From Alphaproteobacteria bacterium (GTDB lineage: Bacteria > Pseudomonadota > Alphaproteobacteria > UBA8366 > Aestuariispiraceae): a DNA stretch of 64,000 nt. The position numbers and the translations under genes were made by a program. The notes beneath the pieces are model-generated. The model saw only the letters and a program-made list of their open reading frames with translations. It did not search any database and had not been told where the DNA came from. Within the stretch, counting starts at the first letter, position 1. Each line of letters opens with the position of its first letter. Positions 18,681 through 28,432 of the stretch are shown here, piece after piece. The DNA is taken from positions 124,001 to 188,000 of the forward strand of contig JANSXE010000002.1 of assembly GCA_024743195.1 (NCBI GenBank), given 5' to 3'.

Positions 18681-18817
18681 CGGGAGCCCTCGGCGTCGGC
18701 CGGGGTGACGCCGATGGGCATGCGAAGACATGCGATGCGCACCGTCGAGCCGTATGCGGCGACCCGGACGCCTCCGCACTGCGTCTTCATGCTCAACGGG
18801 AAGCCGCAGCCTGCGCC

Positions 18818-21532
18818 TCAACGCGGCTTGAGCAGGCCCTTCAGCCGATAGAGCGCGTCGAGCGCCTCGCGCGGGGTGAGGTCGTCCGGGGCTATCTCGG
18901 CCAGCGCCTCCTCCACCGGGCTCGGGCCCGCGGGGGCGGCCGGCCGGTCGGCCGGGCGGGCGGGCTGGCTCATGGCGCGGAACAGCGGCAGGTCGTCGAC
19001 CAGCCGGGTGACGGCGCCGGACTGCTCCCCCGCCTCCAGCGCATGCAGCACCTCCTCCGCGCGCGCGACGACGGCGTCGGGAAGGCCGGCCAGCTTCGCG
19101 ACATGGATGCCGTAGCTGCGGTCGGCGGCGCCCGCGCCCACCTCGTGCAGGAAGACGACGCGGCCTTCGAACTCCTTCACCCGCATGCAATGCGGCGCGA
19201 GCGCGTCGAGCCGTTCGGCGAGCGCGGTCAGCTCGTGAGAGGGGGTCGCGACGAGGGCGCGGGCCTGCGAGGCCTCGTGCAGATGCTCGACGCAGGCCCA
19301 GGCGATGGAAAGCCCGTCGAAGGTCGCCGTGCCGCGGCCGATCTCGTCCAGGATCACCAGCGAGCGCCGGGTCGCCTGGTTCAGGATGGTCGCGGTCTCG
19401 ACCATCTCGACCATGAAGGTCGAGCGCCCGCGGGCCAGATCGTCGGCCGCGCCGACCCGGCTGAACAGCCGGTCGACCGCGCCGATATGGGCCGCGCGCG
19501 CCGGGACGTAGAGGCCGCTCTGCGCCAGGATCGCGATCAGCGCGTTCTGCCGCAGGAAGGTGGATTTGCCCGCCATGTTCGGGCCGGTCAGCAGCCACAG
19601 GCGGCGCGCGCGTTCGAGATCGCAATCGTTGGCGACGAAGGGCTGCGGGTCGGCTTCGGCGGCCAGCGCGGCCTCGACCACCGCGTGGCGGCCGCCCGCG
19701 ATGCGGAAGGCGAGGCTGTCGTCGACCGTCGGTCGGGCGTAGTCCCGCGCCTCCGCAAGCGCGGCCGCCGCGGCGGCGAGGTCGAGCCGCGCCAGCGCCG
19801 CCGCCGCCCTTGCGATCGCGCCGGCGCGCTCCATGACGGCGGCGACCAGCGCCTCGAACAGCTCCAACTCGACCGCCAGCGCCTTCTCGCCGGCGTCGGC
19901 GATGTCGCGGGCCAGCTCGTTCAGCTCGACCGTGGTGAAGCGCACGGCGTTGGCCATCGACTGGCGGTGGATGAAGGGCTCCCGGTCGAGCTTCTCGGCG
20001 TTCTTCGCCGTCGCCTCGAGGAAGTAGCCGAGCACGTTGTTGTGCCGGATCTTCAGGCTGTCGACGCCGGTCTCCCGGCGATAGCGCGCCTCCAGATTGG
20101 CGATCAGCCGCCGCCCCTCGTCGCGCAATTTGACCAGCTCGTCGAGCTTCGGGGCGTAGCCGGGCGCGATGAAGCCGCCGTCCCGGGCGAGATGCGGCGG
20201 CTCGGGCTTGAGCGCCCGGGTCAGCCGATCCACCAACTCGTCATGCAACCCCAGATCTTCGAGCGCGCCCGCGACCTCCTCCGGCGGGGCGTCGGCGGCC
20301 TGCGCGGCGAGCGCCTTGATCTTGGCGGTCAGGGCCAGCCCCGCCCCGAGCGCCGCCAGGTCGCGCGGCCCCCCGCGGCCGAGCGAGAGGCGGGAGAGCG
20401 CGCGTTCCAGGTCCGGCGCGCCGCGCAGCAGCTCGCGCAGGTCGGCGCGGACCGCGCGCTCCGCCAGGAAGAAGCCGACGGCGTCGAGCCGCCGCCCGAT
20501 CGCCGCCGGATCGGTCAGCGGGGCCGACAGCCGCTCCGCCAGCAGGCGGGCGCCGGGGCCGGTGACGGTGCGGTCGACCGCGTCGAGCAGGCTGCCGCGG
20601 CGATCGCCCGCGAGCGTGCGGGTCAGCTCCAGATTGCGCCGGGTCGCCTGGTCGATCTCCATCAGCGCGCCGGCGGCGAGGCGCGTCGGCGGGGCGAGGC
20701 GCGGCAGCTTGCCGACCTGGGTCAATTCCAGATAGTCGACCAGCGCGCCGAGCGCCGCCAGCTCCGCCCGGCCGAACTGGCCGTAGGCGTCGAGCGCGCC
20801 GACCTCGAACAGCGCCTTCAGACGCTTTTCGGCGTTCACCGAATCGAAGCGGCTGTCGGGCAGCGGCTGCACGGCCTCGCGCCAGTCGTCGCGCAGGATC
20901 GCGAGCGTGCCGTCGCCCGCCGAGAGCTTTTCGGGCGCCAGCACCTCGCCCGGATCGATGCGCGCGAGCGCGGCCGGCAGGGCCTCGGCCGCGACCGGCT
21001 GGCAGGCGAGCTCCCCCGTGGAGACGTCGCACCAGGCGAGCGCCAGCTCCGCCGCCTCCCCGCCCCCGGCGCGGGCGATTGCGGCCAGGTAATTGTGCGC
21101 GCGCGCGTCGAGCAGCGCCTCCTCGGTCAGCGTGCCCGGGGTGACGACGCGCACGATCTCGCGCGCGACGACGCTCTTCGCCCCGCGTTTCTTGGCCTCG
21201 GCCGGGTCCTCCGTCTGTTCGCAGACCGCGACGCGGAAGCCGTGCTTGATCAGGCGGGAGAGATAGCTCTCGGCCGCGTGCACCGGCACGCCGCACATCG
21301 GGATCGGCTCGCCCTGATGCTGGCCGCGCTTGGTGAGCGTGATGTCGAGGGCGGCGGCGGCCCGGCGCGCGTCCTCGAAAAACAGCTCGTAGAAGTCGCC
21401 CATCCGGTAGAACAGCAGCGCGTCCGGATGCTCCGCCTTGATGGCGAGATACTGCGCCATCATCGGCGTCGTCTTGGCGTCCGGCGCGGGCGTGGGGGCC
21501 GGGGCGGGGGCGGGGGCTGGGGCCTGATCCAT
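18818..21532 (-). CDS. mutS: DNA mismatch repair ATPase MutS
   Basis: A 904-residue MutS that binds mismatches and recruits MutL. The mismatch-wedge F-Y-E-L-F lies near residue 50 in the M-G-D-F-Y-E-L-F motif. The ATPase domain has Walker [14 protein letters not shown], Walker [11 protein letters not shown] and the following [10 protein letters not shown]. The ATG at 21532 precedes an alternating Pro-Ala tail encoded by a 6-bp repeat. The conserved family start (M-M-A-Q-Y-L-A-I-K) begins about 23 residues later, so the tail is either strain-specific or untranslated. Divergent from maeB with a 147-bp gap. Confidence 0.97.
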   Translation of the reverse strand: MDQAPAPAPAPAPTPAPDAKTTPMMAQYLAIKAEHPDALLFYRMGDFYELFFEDARRAAAALDITLTKRGQHQGEPIPMCGVPVHAAESYLSRLIKHGFRVAVCEQTEDPAEAKKRGAKSVVAREIVRVVTPGTLTEEALLDARAHNYLAAIARAGGGEAAELALAWCDVSTGELACQPVAAEALPAALARIDPGEVLAPEKLSAGDGTLAILRDDWREAVQPLPDSRFDSVNAEKRLKALFEVGALDAYGQFGRAELAALGALVDYLELTQVGKLPRLAPPTRLAAGALMEIDQATRRNLELTRTLAGDRRGSLLDAVDRTVTGPGARLLAERLSAPLTDPAAIGRRLDAVGFFLAERAVRADLRELLRGAPDLERALSRLSLGRGGPRDLAALGAGLALTAKIKALAAQAADAPPEEVAGALEDLGLHDELVDRLTRALKPEPPHLARDGGFIAPGYAPKLDELVKLRDEGRRLIANLEARYRRETGVDSLKIRHNNVLGYFLEATAKNAEKLDREPFIHRQSMANAVRFTTVELNELARDIADAGEKALAVELELFEALVAAVMERAGAIARAAAALARLDLAAAAAALAEARDYARPTVDDSLAFRIAGGRHAVVEAALAAEADPQPFVANDCDLERARRLWLLTGPNMAGKSTFLRQNALIAILAQSGLYVPARAAHIGAVDRLFSRVGAADDLARGRSTFMVEMVETATILNQATRRSLVILDEIGRGTATFDGLSIAWACVEHLHEASQARALVATPSHELTALAERLDALAPHCMRVKEFEGRVVFLHEVGAGAADRSYGIHVAKLAGLPDAVVARAEEVLHALEAGEQSGAVTRLVDDLPLFRAMSQPARPADRPAAPAGPSPVEEALAEIAPDDLTPREALDALYRLKGLLKPR

Positions 21533-21679
21533 GATGCGCCCGAGCCTATCGCCGCGCCCCGGGGCCTTCAATCGGCAAGCGCCCCGCCCTTCCTGTTGTA
21601 AGCGCGGGGCGCGCCGGTCACTATTGCGGCGATCGTCCGCGACCAGACGCAATAATGTTTCGAGGAGAGTTTCCGCGCC

Positions 21680-23947
21680 ATGGCCGATACGCGCCGCAAG
21701 ATCACCGAGGAAGACGCGCTGCTGTTCCACGCCCAGGGCCGTCCGGGCAAGCTGGAGGTGATGGCGACCAAGCCGCTGACCACGCAGCGGGATCTGAGCC
21801 TGGCCTACTCGCCCGGCGTCGCCACGCCCTGCCTGCGCATCGAGAAGGACCCGCAGGCCGCCTACGACTACACCGCCAAGGGCAACATCGTGGCGGTGAT
21901 CTCCAACGGCACGGCGGTGTTGGGGCTCGGCAACATCGGCGCGCTCGCCTCCAAGCCGGTGATGGAGGGCAAGGCGGTCCTGTTCAAGCGCTTCGCCGAC
22001 GTCGACGGCTTCGACCTGGAGGTCGAGACCGAGGACGTGGACGAATTCGTGAACTGCGTGCGCCTGCTCGCCCCCAGCTTCGGCGGGATCAATCTGGAGG
22101 ACATCAAGGCGCCGGAGTGTTTCGTCATCGAGCAGCGGCTGCGCGAGGCGATGAACATCCCGGTCTTCCACGACGACCAGCACGGCACCGCGATCATCGC
22201 GGCGGCCGGCCTGATCAACGCGCTGCATCTGAGCGGGCGGACGCTGAAGGACGCGACGCTGGTGGTGAACGGCGCCGGGGCGGCGGCGATCGCCTGCGTG
22301 GAGCTGTTGAAGGCCATGGGGATGCCGCACGACAAGGTGATCATGTGCGACTCCAAGGGCGTCATCTATCAGGGCCGGGAAGCCGGCATGAACCAGTGGA
22401 AGTCGGCCCACGCCGCCCCGACCGAGGCGCGCACCCTGGCCGAGGCGCTGGACGGCGCGGACGTCTTCTTCGGCCTGTCGGTGAAGGGCGCTGTCACGCC
22501 GGCCATGGTCGAGAGCATGGCCGACAATCCGGTCATCTTCGCCATGGCCAACCCGGACCCGGAGATCACCCCGGACGAGGTGGCGGCCGTGCGCTCCGAC
22601 GCGATCATGGCGACCGGGCGCTCGGACTTCCCGAACCAGGTCAACAACGTGCTGGGATTCCCCTACATCTTCCGGGGCGCGCTGGACGTGCGGGCCTCGA
22701 CCATCAACGACGCCATGAAGATCGCGGCGGCCGAGGCGATCGCGGCGCTCGCCCGCGAAGACGTGCCGGACGAGGTGGCCACCGCCTACGGCGGCAAGCG
22801 CCTGCAGTTCGGCCCGGACTACATCATCCCCGCGCCCTTCGACCCGCGCCTGATCGTCGCCGTGCCGGCGGCGGTGGCGGAGGCGGCGATGGACTCCGGC
22901 GTCGCCACCCGTCCGATCATGGATATGGACGGCTATCGCGCCGAATTGCGCGCGCGGCTCGATCCGACGGCCTCCATGCTGCAGCTCATCTTCGAGAAGG
23001 TGCGCAGCTCCCCGCGCCGGGTGGTCTTCGCCGAGGGCGAGGAGGAGCGCGTGATCCGCGCCGCCGTCGCCTACAAGAACGCCGGCTACGGCGAGCCGGT
23101 GCTGATCGGGCGCGAGGAGAACATCCGCGAGACCATGTCGGCGCTCGGCCTCGATCGGACCGTGGAGCTCGAGATTCACAACGCGCGGGTGTCGGAGGCC
23201 AACAAAAAGTACACGGATTTCCTGTATCGCAGACTGCAGCGGCAGGGCCATCTCTACCGGGACTGCCAGCGGCTGGTTAACAGGGATCGCAACGTGTTCG
23301 GAGCCTGCATGGTGGCGCTGGGCGATGCGGACGCGATGGTGACGGGCGCGACGCGCTCCTTCTCCGTCGCCTTCGACGACGTGACCAAGGTGATCGACCC
23401 GCGGCCGGGCGAACAGGCGATGGGCGTGACCATCCTGATCGCGCGCGGCCGGACGATCTTCGTCGCCGACACCTCCGTCCACGACCTGCCGACGCCCGAG
23501 GTGCAGGCGGACATCGCGGTCGAGGCGGCGGCCTACGCCCGCCGGCTCGGGCACGAGCCGCGGGTCGCCTTCCTGTGCAGCTCCAACTTCGGCAATCCGC
23601 GGCGCGGCTCGACCGAGCGGGTGCGCGAGGCGGTGGAGATCCTCGACCGGCGCGGCGCCGACTTCGAGTATGACGGCGACATGTCGGCGGCGACCGCGCT
23701 GGACTACGAGCTGATGAGCAGCGTCTATCCCTTCTGCCGCCTGTCCGGCGCCGCCAACGTGCTGGTGATGCCGGGCATCAATTCGGCGCATCTCGGCACC
23801 GTGCTGCTGCAGGAGCTGGGCGGCGGCACGGTCATCGGCCCGCTGCTGGTCGGGCTGGAGAAGCCGGTTCAGATCGTGCAGATGGGCTCCAGCGTCAGCG
23901 ACATCGTCGCGAGCGCGTCGCTCGCCGCGTACGATTCCCTGCTGTAG
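21680..23947 (+). CDS. maeB: NADP-dependent malic enzyme with C-terminal phosphotransacetylase-like domain
   Basis: A 755-residue MaeB/Tme-type enzyme that decarboxylates malate to pyruvate. Residues 1-425 are the malic enzyme part, with [16 protein letters not shown] and the NAD(P) loop [10 protein letters not shown]. Residues about 430-755 form a phosphotransacetylase-like domain ([14 protein letters not shown], then S-S-N-F-G-N-P) that is usually regulatory, sensing acetyl-CoA, rather than catalytic. The ATG at 21680 follows GAGGAGAG. The C4-to-C3 route complements the isocitrate lyase gene later in the window during growth on acids. Confidence 0.95.
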   Translation: MADTRRKITEEDALLFHAQGRPGKLEVMATKPLTTQRDLSLAYSPGVATPCLRIEKDPQAAYDYTAKGNIVAVISNGTAVLGLGNIGALASKPVMEGKAVLFKRFADVDGFDLEVETEDVDEFVNCVRLLAPSFGGINLEDIKAPECFVIEQRLREAMNIPVFHDDQHGTAIIAAAGLINALHLSGRTLKDATLVVNGAGAAAIACVELLKAMGMPHDKVIMCDSKGVIYQGREAGMNQWKSAHAAPTEARTLAEALDGADVFFGLSVKGAVTPAMVESMADNPVIFAMANPDPEITPDEVAAVRSDAIMATGRSDFPNQVNNVLGFPYIFRGALDVRASTINDAMKIAAAEAIAALAREDVPDEVATAYGGKRLQFGPDYIIPAPFDPRLIVAVPAAVAEAAMDSGVATRPIMDMDGYRAELRARLDPTASMLQLIFEKVRSSPRRVVFAEGEEERVIRAAVAYKNAGYGEPVLIGREENIRETMSALGLDRTVELEIHNARVSEANKKYTDFLYRRLQRQGHLYRDCQRLVNRDRNVFGACMVALGDADAMVTGATRSFSVAFDDVTKVIDPRPGEQAMGVTILIARGRTIFVADTSVHDLPTPEVQADIAVEAAAYARRLGHEPRVAFLCSSNFGNPRRGSTERVREAVEILDRRGADFEYDGDMSAATALDYELMSSVYPFCRLSGAANVLVMPGINSAHLGTVLLQELGGGTVIGPLLVGLEKPVQIVQMGSSVSDIVASASLAAYDSLL

Positions 23948-23970
23948 GCCGCCGCAGACGCAGACGCACT

Positions 23971-24018
23971 CGGGGCCGCAAACGGGGCCGAAAACGGGGC
24001 CAAAAACGGGGCCGCGAC
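23971..24018. repeat. Intergenic 12-bp tandem repeat (four units)
   Basis: Units with consensus GGGGCC(G/A)(C/A)AAAC start at 23971, 23983, 23995 and 24007. They fill half of the spacer between maeB and phoR and end 28 bp before the phoR start, so copy number could alter the phoR leader. Confidence 0.8.
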
Positions 24019-24045
24019 GGCCGGCCCGGGAGAAAGACGGACCGC

Positions 24046-25443
24046 ATGATCTTCGGCGCGGGATTGAGAGCCTTTCTGATGGCGGTCGCGCCGGCGGCGG
24101 CCCTGATCGCCTATTGCGTCGCGGTCGGGCTGATCGCGCCGGGTCCGGCGGCGCTGATCGCCGCAGCCGTGATCGGCGGCGGGCTGATCGCGGTGCGCCG
24201 GCGCGTCCATGCGGAGCGCGCGGCGCTCAAGCGCCTCAACCGCCTGTCGGAAGAGGCCGAGGCGCAGGCGGAGGCCTTGCGCTACAAGGCGGCGGTCGCC
24301 GACCGCATCATTTCCTCCTTGCCGGATCCGCTTCTGTTCCTCGACGCCCAGCGCCGGGTGGTGCGCGCCAACCGCGGGGCCGAACGGCTGCTGGAGAAGA
24401 GCCCCGTCGGCCGAGACGTCGGCGAGGGGCTGCGCCACCCCGACCTGCTGGCCGCGGTCGACCGGGCGCTCGCCGGCGAGGGGCCGCAGCAGGTCGAGGT
24501 GACGCTGCCGGGCCCGGCGGCGGCCACCTATATCGCCCGGATCGAGCCGGTCGACCCGCCGCCGCGTCGGGTCCTTTCCGCGGCGGAGGACGGGGCGGCC
24601 GCGCCGGTTCTGCTCGTCGATCTGCAGGACGTGACGGCGTTGATCCGCTCCGAGCAGATGCGGGTCGATTTCGTCGCCAACGTCAGCCACGAACTGCGCA
24701 CCCCGCTGACCAGCCTGACCGGCTTCATCGAGACGCTGCGCGGGCCGGCGAAGGACGACGCCGAGGCGCGCGCGAAGTTCCTCGCCATCATGCAGGAGCA
24801 GGCGGAGCGCATGTTCCGCCTGATCAACGACCTGCTCAGCCTGTCGCGCATCGAGCTGGACGAGCACAGCCGGCCGACCGAGACCGTGGATTTGGCCGAG
24901 GTGCTGGAAACCGCGCGCGACATGCTGTCGATCAAGGCGCGCGAGAAAGAGATGCAGATAGCCCTGACGCTGCCTCCGGAGGGGCCGGCGACGGTGCGCG
25001 GCGACGAGGACCAACTCGTGCAGGTGTTCCTCAATCTGATCGACAACGCGGTCAAATACGGCGCCCGAGGGACGGACGTGACGGTGGCGGTCCGCGCCCG
25101 CGACGGCAAACGGCTGGCCGTCGACGTGGTGGACAAGGGGGCGGGGATCCCGGCCGCGCACATCCCGCGCCTGACCGAACGCTTCTACCGCGTCGACGCC
25201 GCCCGCTCGCGCGAGCTGGGCGGCACCGGCCTGGGGCTCGCCATCGTGAAGCACATCGTCAACCGCCACCGCGGGCGGCTCAGCGTCAGCAGCCGCGAAG
25301 GCGAGGGCAGCTGCTTCACGGTGACGCTGCCGCTGGCCGCAGGCGCGGACGCCAGGCGGGACGGCGGACGGGACGGCGGGCGGGACGGCGGGCGGGACGG
25401 CGGGCGGCATAACGGCGCGGGCGGGCTGCACGCGACGGGCTGA
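24046..25443 (+). CDS. phoR: Phosphate regulon sensor histidine kinase PhoR
   Basis: A 465-residue kinase. Two membrane helices lie in residues 8-50 with almost no periplasmic loop. A PAS domain follows at about 85-200, then DHp with H215 in [16 protein letters not shown]. The catalytic domain has [16 protein letters not shown] and [10 protein letters not shown]. It senses phosphate through the Pst/PhoU complex and phosphorylates PhoB, both encoded downstream. The last ~30 residues are an Arg-Asp-Gly-Gly repeat tail from a 12-bp tandem repeat. PhoR precedes pstS with a 356-bp promoter gap. Confidence 0.93.
   Translation: MIFGAGLRAFLMAVAPAAALIAYCVAVGLIAPGPAALIAAAVIGGGLIAVRRRVHAERAALKRLNRLSEEAEAQAEALRYKAAVADRIISSLPDPLLFLDAQRRVVRANRGAERLLEKSPVGRDVGEGLRHPDLLAAVDRALAGEGPQQVEVTLPGPAAATYIARIEPVDPPPRRVLSAAEDGAAAPVLLVDLQDVTALIRSEQMRVDFVANVSHELRTPLTSLTGFIETLRGPAKDDAEARAKFLAIMQEQAERMFRLINDLLSLSRIELDEHSRPTETVDLAEVLETARDMLSIKAREKEMQIALTLPPEGPATVRGDEDQLVQVFLNLIDNAVKYGARGTDVTVAVRARDGKRLAVDVVDKGAGIPAAHIPRLTERFYRVDAARSRELGGTGLGLAIVKHIVNRHRGRLSVSSREGEGSCFTVTLPLAAGADARRDGGRDGGRDGGRDGGRHNGAGGLHATG
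25357..25404. repeat. 12-bp tandem repeat in the phoR 3' end (four units)
   Basis: CGGGACGGCGG(A/G) occurs at 25357, 25369, 25381 and 25393. It encodes R-D-G-G four times in the PhoR C-terminal tail, beyond the ATPase domain. Confidence 0.88.
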
Positions 25444-25563
25444 GGCGGGCTGCGGCCGGCTGCGGCGGGCTGCGGCCGCGAGTCGACGCCCCTCCTCTCC
25501 CCCCGCCAGGGCCGCGCCCGCGTATGACAGCCGTCCGGCGAAAAAAACGCCCCGTCTAGGCCT

Positions 25564-25592
25564 CCGTCATCAAGCCGTAACTTTTCCATCAT
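25564..25592 (+). promoter_or_regulatory. Pho box: three 7-bp direct repeats before pstS
   Basis: CCGTCAT (25564-25570), CCGTAAC (25575-25581) and CCATCAT (25586-25592) are separated by exactly 4 bp (CAAG, TTTT), an 11-bp period. This is the architecture of PhoB sites (consensus CTGTCAT with AT-rich spacers). It lies 220 bp before the pstS start. The remaining gap to 25800 shows no other clear signal. Confidence 0.7.
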
Positions 25593-25811
25593 AAAAGCGC
25601 AGCGCTGCAGGCGTATCTCCCGCGGTAACGCCATGGGGCAGAGTGCAAAAAGAAATCGCACCGGGTAAGCGCCAGTTCCACGACCACATTCACAGCGCGT
25701 CGTTCGTCGCCTTGGATCGGCCCCGCGCCGTCCGGGCGGCCCCTTCGGCCCCGGCTTTGCGCATGGCGGACGTCATCGACCTTCCAGAAGACTCTCAGGA
25801 TGGAATTCAGC

Positions 25812-26849
25812 ATGAAGGCACTTCAGAAAACCGTCGCGATCGCCGCTTTCGGCTGCGTCGCGATGGCCGGCGCCGCCGAGGCGCGCGATCAGATCCGCAT
25901 CGTCGGCTCCTCGACCGTTTTCCCCTTCGCCGCCGCGGTGGTGGAGAACTTCGGCAAGAAGACCGACTACAAGACCCCGGTCATCGAATCGACCGGTTCC
26001 GGCGGTGGTCTGAAGCTGTTCTGCGCCGGCGTCGGCGTCGAGCATCCGGACATCACCAACGCCTCGCGCCGCATCAAGTCCTCGGAGATCGAGAACTGCG
26101 CGTCGAACGGCGTCGACCAGGTCACCGAGGTCAAGATCGGCTATGACGGCATCGTCTTCGCCAACTCGAAAGAGGGCGAGTCGATCGAACTGACCCGCGA
26201 GCAGATCTTCTTGGCCCTGGCCAAGGACGTTCCGAACGAGGCCGGCGATCTGGTCCCGAACCCCTACAACAAGTGGTCCGAGATCGATCCGGCCCTGCCG
26301 GACGCCGAGATCGAGGTCCTGGGTCCGCCGCCGACGTCCGGGACGCGCGACGCCTTCAACGAGCTCGTCATGCTCGAGGGCGCCGAGGCGAACGCGACCA
26401 TGGCCGCGATCGCCGAGGAGGACGAGGACCGCTTCGAGACCCTCGCCGCCACCATGCGCGAGGACGGCCGCTTCGTCGAGGCGGGCGAGAACGACAACCT
26501 GATCGTTCAGAAGCTCGAGGCCAACCCGGCCGCCTTCGGCATCTTCGGCTACTCCTTCCTGGAGCAGAACGCCGACGACATCCAGGGCGCCGCGGTCGAC
26601 GGCGTCGATCCGACCTTCGAGGCGATCGCCAGCGGCGACTACCCGGTCAGCCGCTCGCTGTGGTTCTACGTCAAGAACGCCCATGTCGGCGTCATCCCCG
26701 GCATGCGCGAGTATCTCGACGAGTTCGTGGCCGAGGACACCTGGGGCACGGACGGCTATCTGGTCGACAAGGGCCTGATCCCGATGCCCGAGGCCGAGCG
26801 CAAGCAGTACCGCGAGGCGGCCGAGAACCTGACCCCGATCGGGTCGTAA
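25812..26849 (+). CDS. pstS: Phosphate ABC transporter substrate-binding protein PstS
   Basis: A 345-residue periplasmic phosphate-binding protein. The signal peptide M-K-A-L-Q-K-T-V-A-I-A-A-F ends at A-E-A-R. The phosphate loop residues are recognisable in I-V-G-S-S-T-V-F-P-F and S-T-G-S-G-G-G. An ATG 12 bp upstream (25800) is in frame; 25812 is preferred because AGGA at 25797-25800 then serves as ribosome-binding site and the signal peptide begins with a lysine n-region. It has an expanded acidic loop (E-E-D-E-D) like long alphaproteobacterial PstS proteins. Confidence 0.95.
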   Translation: MKALQKTVAIAAFGCVAMAGAAEARDQIRIVGSSTVFPFAAAVVENFGKKTDYKTPVIESTGSGGGLKLFCAGVGVEHPDITNASRRIKSSEIENCASNGVDQVTEVKIGYDGIVFANSKEGESIELTREQIFLALAKDVPNEAGDLVPNPYNKWSEIDPALPDAEIEVLGPPPTSGTRDAFNELVMLEGAEANATMAAIAEEDEDRFETLAATMREDGRFVEAGENDNLIVQKLEANPAAFGIFGYSFLEQNADDIQGAAVDGVDPTFEAIASGDYPVSRSLWFYVKNAHVGVIPGMREYLDEFVAEDTWGTDGYLVDKGLIPMPEAERKQYREAAENLTPIGS

Positions 26850-26862
26850 GGCCAAGTCGTTC

Positions 26863-26897
26863 GGCGGGGGCGGCCGTTTTGCGCGGCCGCCCCCGCC
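26863..26897 (+). other. Strong intercistronic hairpin after pstS
   Basis: GGCGGGGGCGGCCG (26863-26876) pairs perfectly with CGGCCGCCCCCGCC (26884-26897) around a 7-nt loop. It starts 14 nt after the pstS stop. No T-run follows. It should protect or limit the transcript so that PstS is made in excess over PstC and PstA. Confidence 0.65.
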
Positions 26898-27052
26898 AAC
26901 CGCTTCATTCGTTCGCTTCTTTATCGGTTTTCGATTTGGCGCCCGCCGGCCGTTAGCGGTTGGACGCGGCCGAAAGACGCCGACGCCCCGCGCCAAGCGC
27001 GCGGCGTCTCGCTCGGCGCCGGTCGCGCCGCGGTCCGGGAAGAGGTTCGGTC

Positions 27053-28432
27053 ATGTCGCTCGCCTTCGCCTTCGCTCTCATCGTCCTGATCGGGGCGGCC
27101 TTCTATCTCGGACAGGGGCGCGCGCTTCGCCAGCGCGACGTCGGCGGGGCGCGGATGCATTCGCTGCCCAGCTATTACGGCTTCTACGCGGCGATCTGGT
27201 GCGCGCTGCCCGCAGCCGCGCTGATCGCGCTCTGGGCCGCCAGCCAGGGCGCGATCGTGGAGGCGCTGGTGCTCTCCGGGGTCGAGGACGAAATCCGCGG
27301 CCTGACCGAGAACCAGATCGGGCTGGTGATGAACGACATCCGGAACCTGGCGTCCGGCGGCATCACCTCCAGCGACCCCTCGCCGGCGATCCAGGCGGCG
27401 GCCGCGCGCTACGCCAACCTGATGGCGACGGGCAAGCTGGCGATGTTCGTGGTGGCGCTCGCGCTCGCCTCGGCGGGCCTGCTGTTCGCGTTCCGCCGGA
27501 TCAGCCCGGACCTGCGCGCGCGCAACCGGGTCGAGCGCACGCTCATGATCGCGCTCATGCTCAGCTCCACCATCGCGATCCTGGTGACGGTGGGCATCGT
27601 CTTCTCGCTGGTCTTCGAGGCCGCCCGCTTCTTCGCGCGGGTGCCGATCACGGAGTTCGTCTTCGGCCTGAAATGGTCGCCGCAGATCGCGATTCGCGCG
27701 GATCAGGTCGGCAGCTCCGGCGCCTTCGGCGCGATCCCCGTCTTCGCCGGCACGTTGCTGATCTCCTTCATCGCCATGTGCGTCGCGGCGCCGATCGGCC
27801 TGTTCTCGGCAATCTACATGGCGGAGTACGCCAGCCGGAAGTTCCGCGCGGTGGTCAAGCCCGTGCTGGAGATCCTGGCCGGCATTCCGACCGTGGTCTA
27901 CGGCTTCTTCGCCGCGCTCACGGTGGCGCCGACCTTGCGCGACATGGGCGCGACGCTCGGCCTCGACGTCGCCTCGGAAAGCGCGCTCGCCGCCGGCGTG
28001 GTGATGGGGATCATGATCATCCCCTTCGTCTCGTCGCTGTCGGACGACGTGATCAACGCGGTGCCGCAGGCGATGCGCGAGGGCAGCTTCGGCCTCGGCG
28101 CGACCCATTCGGAGACGGTGCGCAAGGTGGTGCTGCCGGCGGCGCTGCCGGGCATCGTCGGCGCCTTCCTGCTGGCGGTCAGCCGCGCGATCGGGGAGAC
28201 CATGATCGTCGTCATGGCCGCCGGCCTCGCGGCCAACCTGACGGCCAACCCCTTCGCGGCCGTGACGACCGTGACGGTGCAGATCGTCACCCTTCTGACC
28301 GGCGACCAGGAGTTCGACAGCCCGAAGACGCTCGCCGCCTTCGCGCTCGGGCTGCTGCTGTTCGTCGTGACGCTCGGCCTCAACGTGATCGCGCTGCGCG
28401 TGGTGCGGAAATACAGAGAGCAATATGACTGA
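27053..28432 (+). CDS. pstC: Phosphate ABC transporter permease PstC
   Basis: A 459-residue inner-membrane permease, longer than the ~310-residue enterobacterial form. About 150 extra N-terminal residues include a membrane helix at the start and a second near residue 130, as is common in alphaproteobacteria. The core carries E-A-A-R-F-F, G-A-I-P-V-F-A-G-T-L and the EAA loop M-R-E-G-S-F-G-L-G-A-T with V-V-L-P-A-A-L-P-G-I. The start at 27053 (MSLAFAFALIV) is preferred over 26960, which adds an arginine-rich stretch before the first helix. It overlaps pstA by 8 bp. Confidence 0.92.
   Translation: MSLAFAFALIVLIGAAFYLGQGRALRQRDVGGARMHSLPSYYGFYAAIWCALPAAALIALWAASQGAIVEALVLSGVEDEIRGLTENQIGLVMNDIRNLASGGITSSDPSPAIQAAAARYANLMATGKLAMFVVALALASAGLLFAFRRISPDLRARNRVERTLMIALMLSSTIAILVTVGIVFSLVFEAARFFARVPITEFVFGLKWSPQIAIRADQVGSSGAFGAIPVFAGTLLISFIAMCVAAPIGLFSAIYMAEYASRKFRAVVKPVLEILAGIPTVVYGFFAALTVAPTLRDMGATLGLDVASESALAAGVVMGIMIIPFVSSLSDDVINAVPQAMREGSFGLGATHSETVRKVVLPAALPGIVGAFLLAVSRAIGETMIVVMAAGLAANLTANPFAAVTTVTVQIVTLLTGDQEFDSPKTLAAFALGLLLFVVTLGLNVIALRVVRKYREQYD

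Noticed and set aside
18500-21601. 1033-codon open frame opposite mutS
   Set aside because: Antisense shadow of mutS: low-complexity composition, no plausible start context, no recognisable domain.
21533-23791. In-frame extension of mutS by about 750 residues upstream, antisense to maeB
   Set aside because: MutS starts normally at 21532 or slightly inside; the extension is the antisense of a full-length malic enzyme and is Arg/His-rich.
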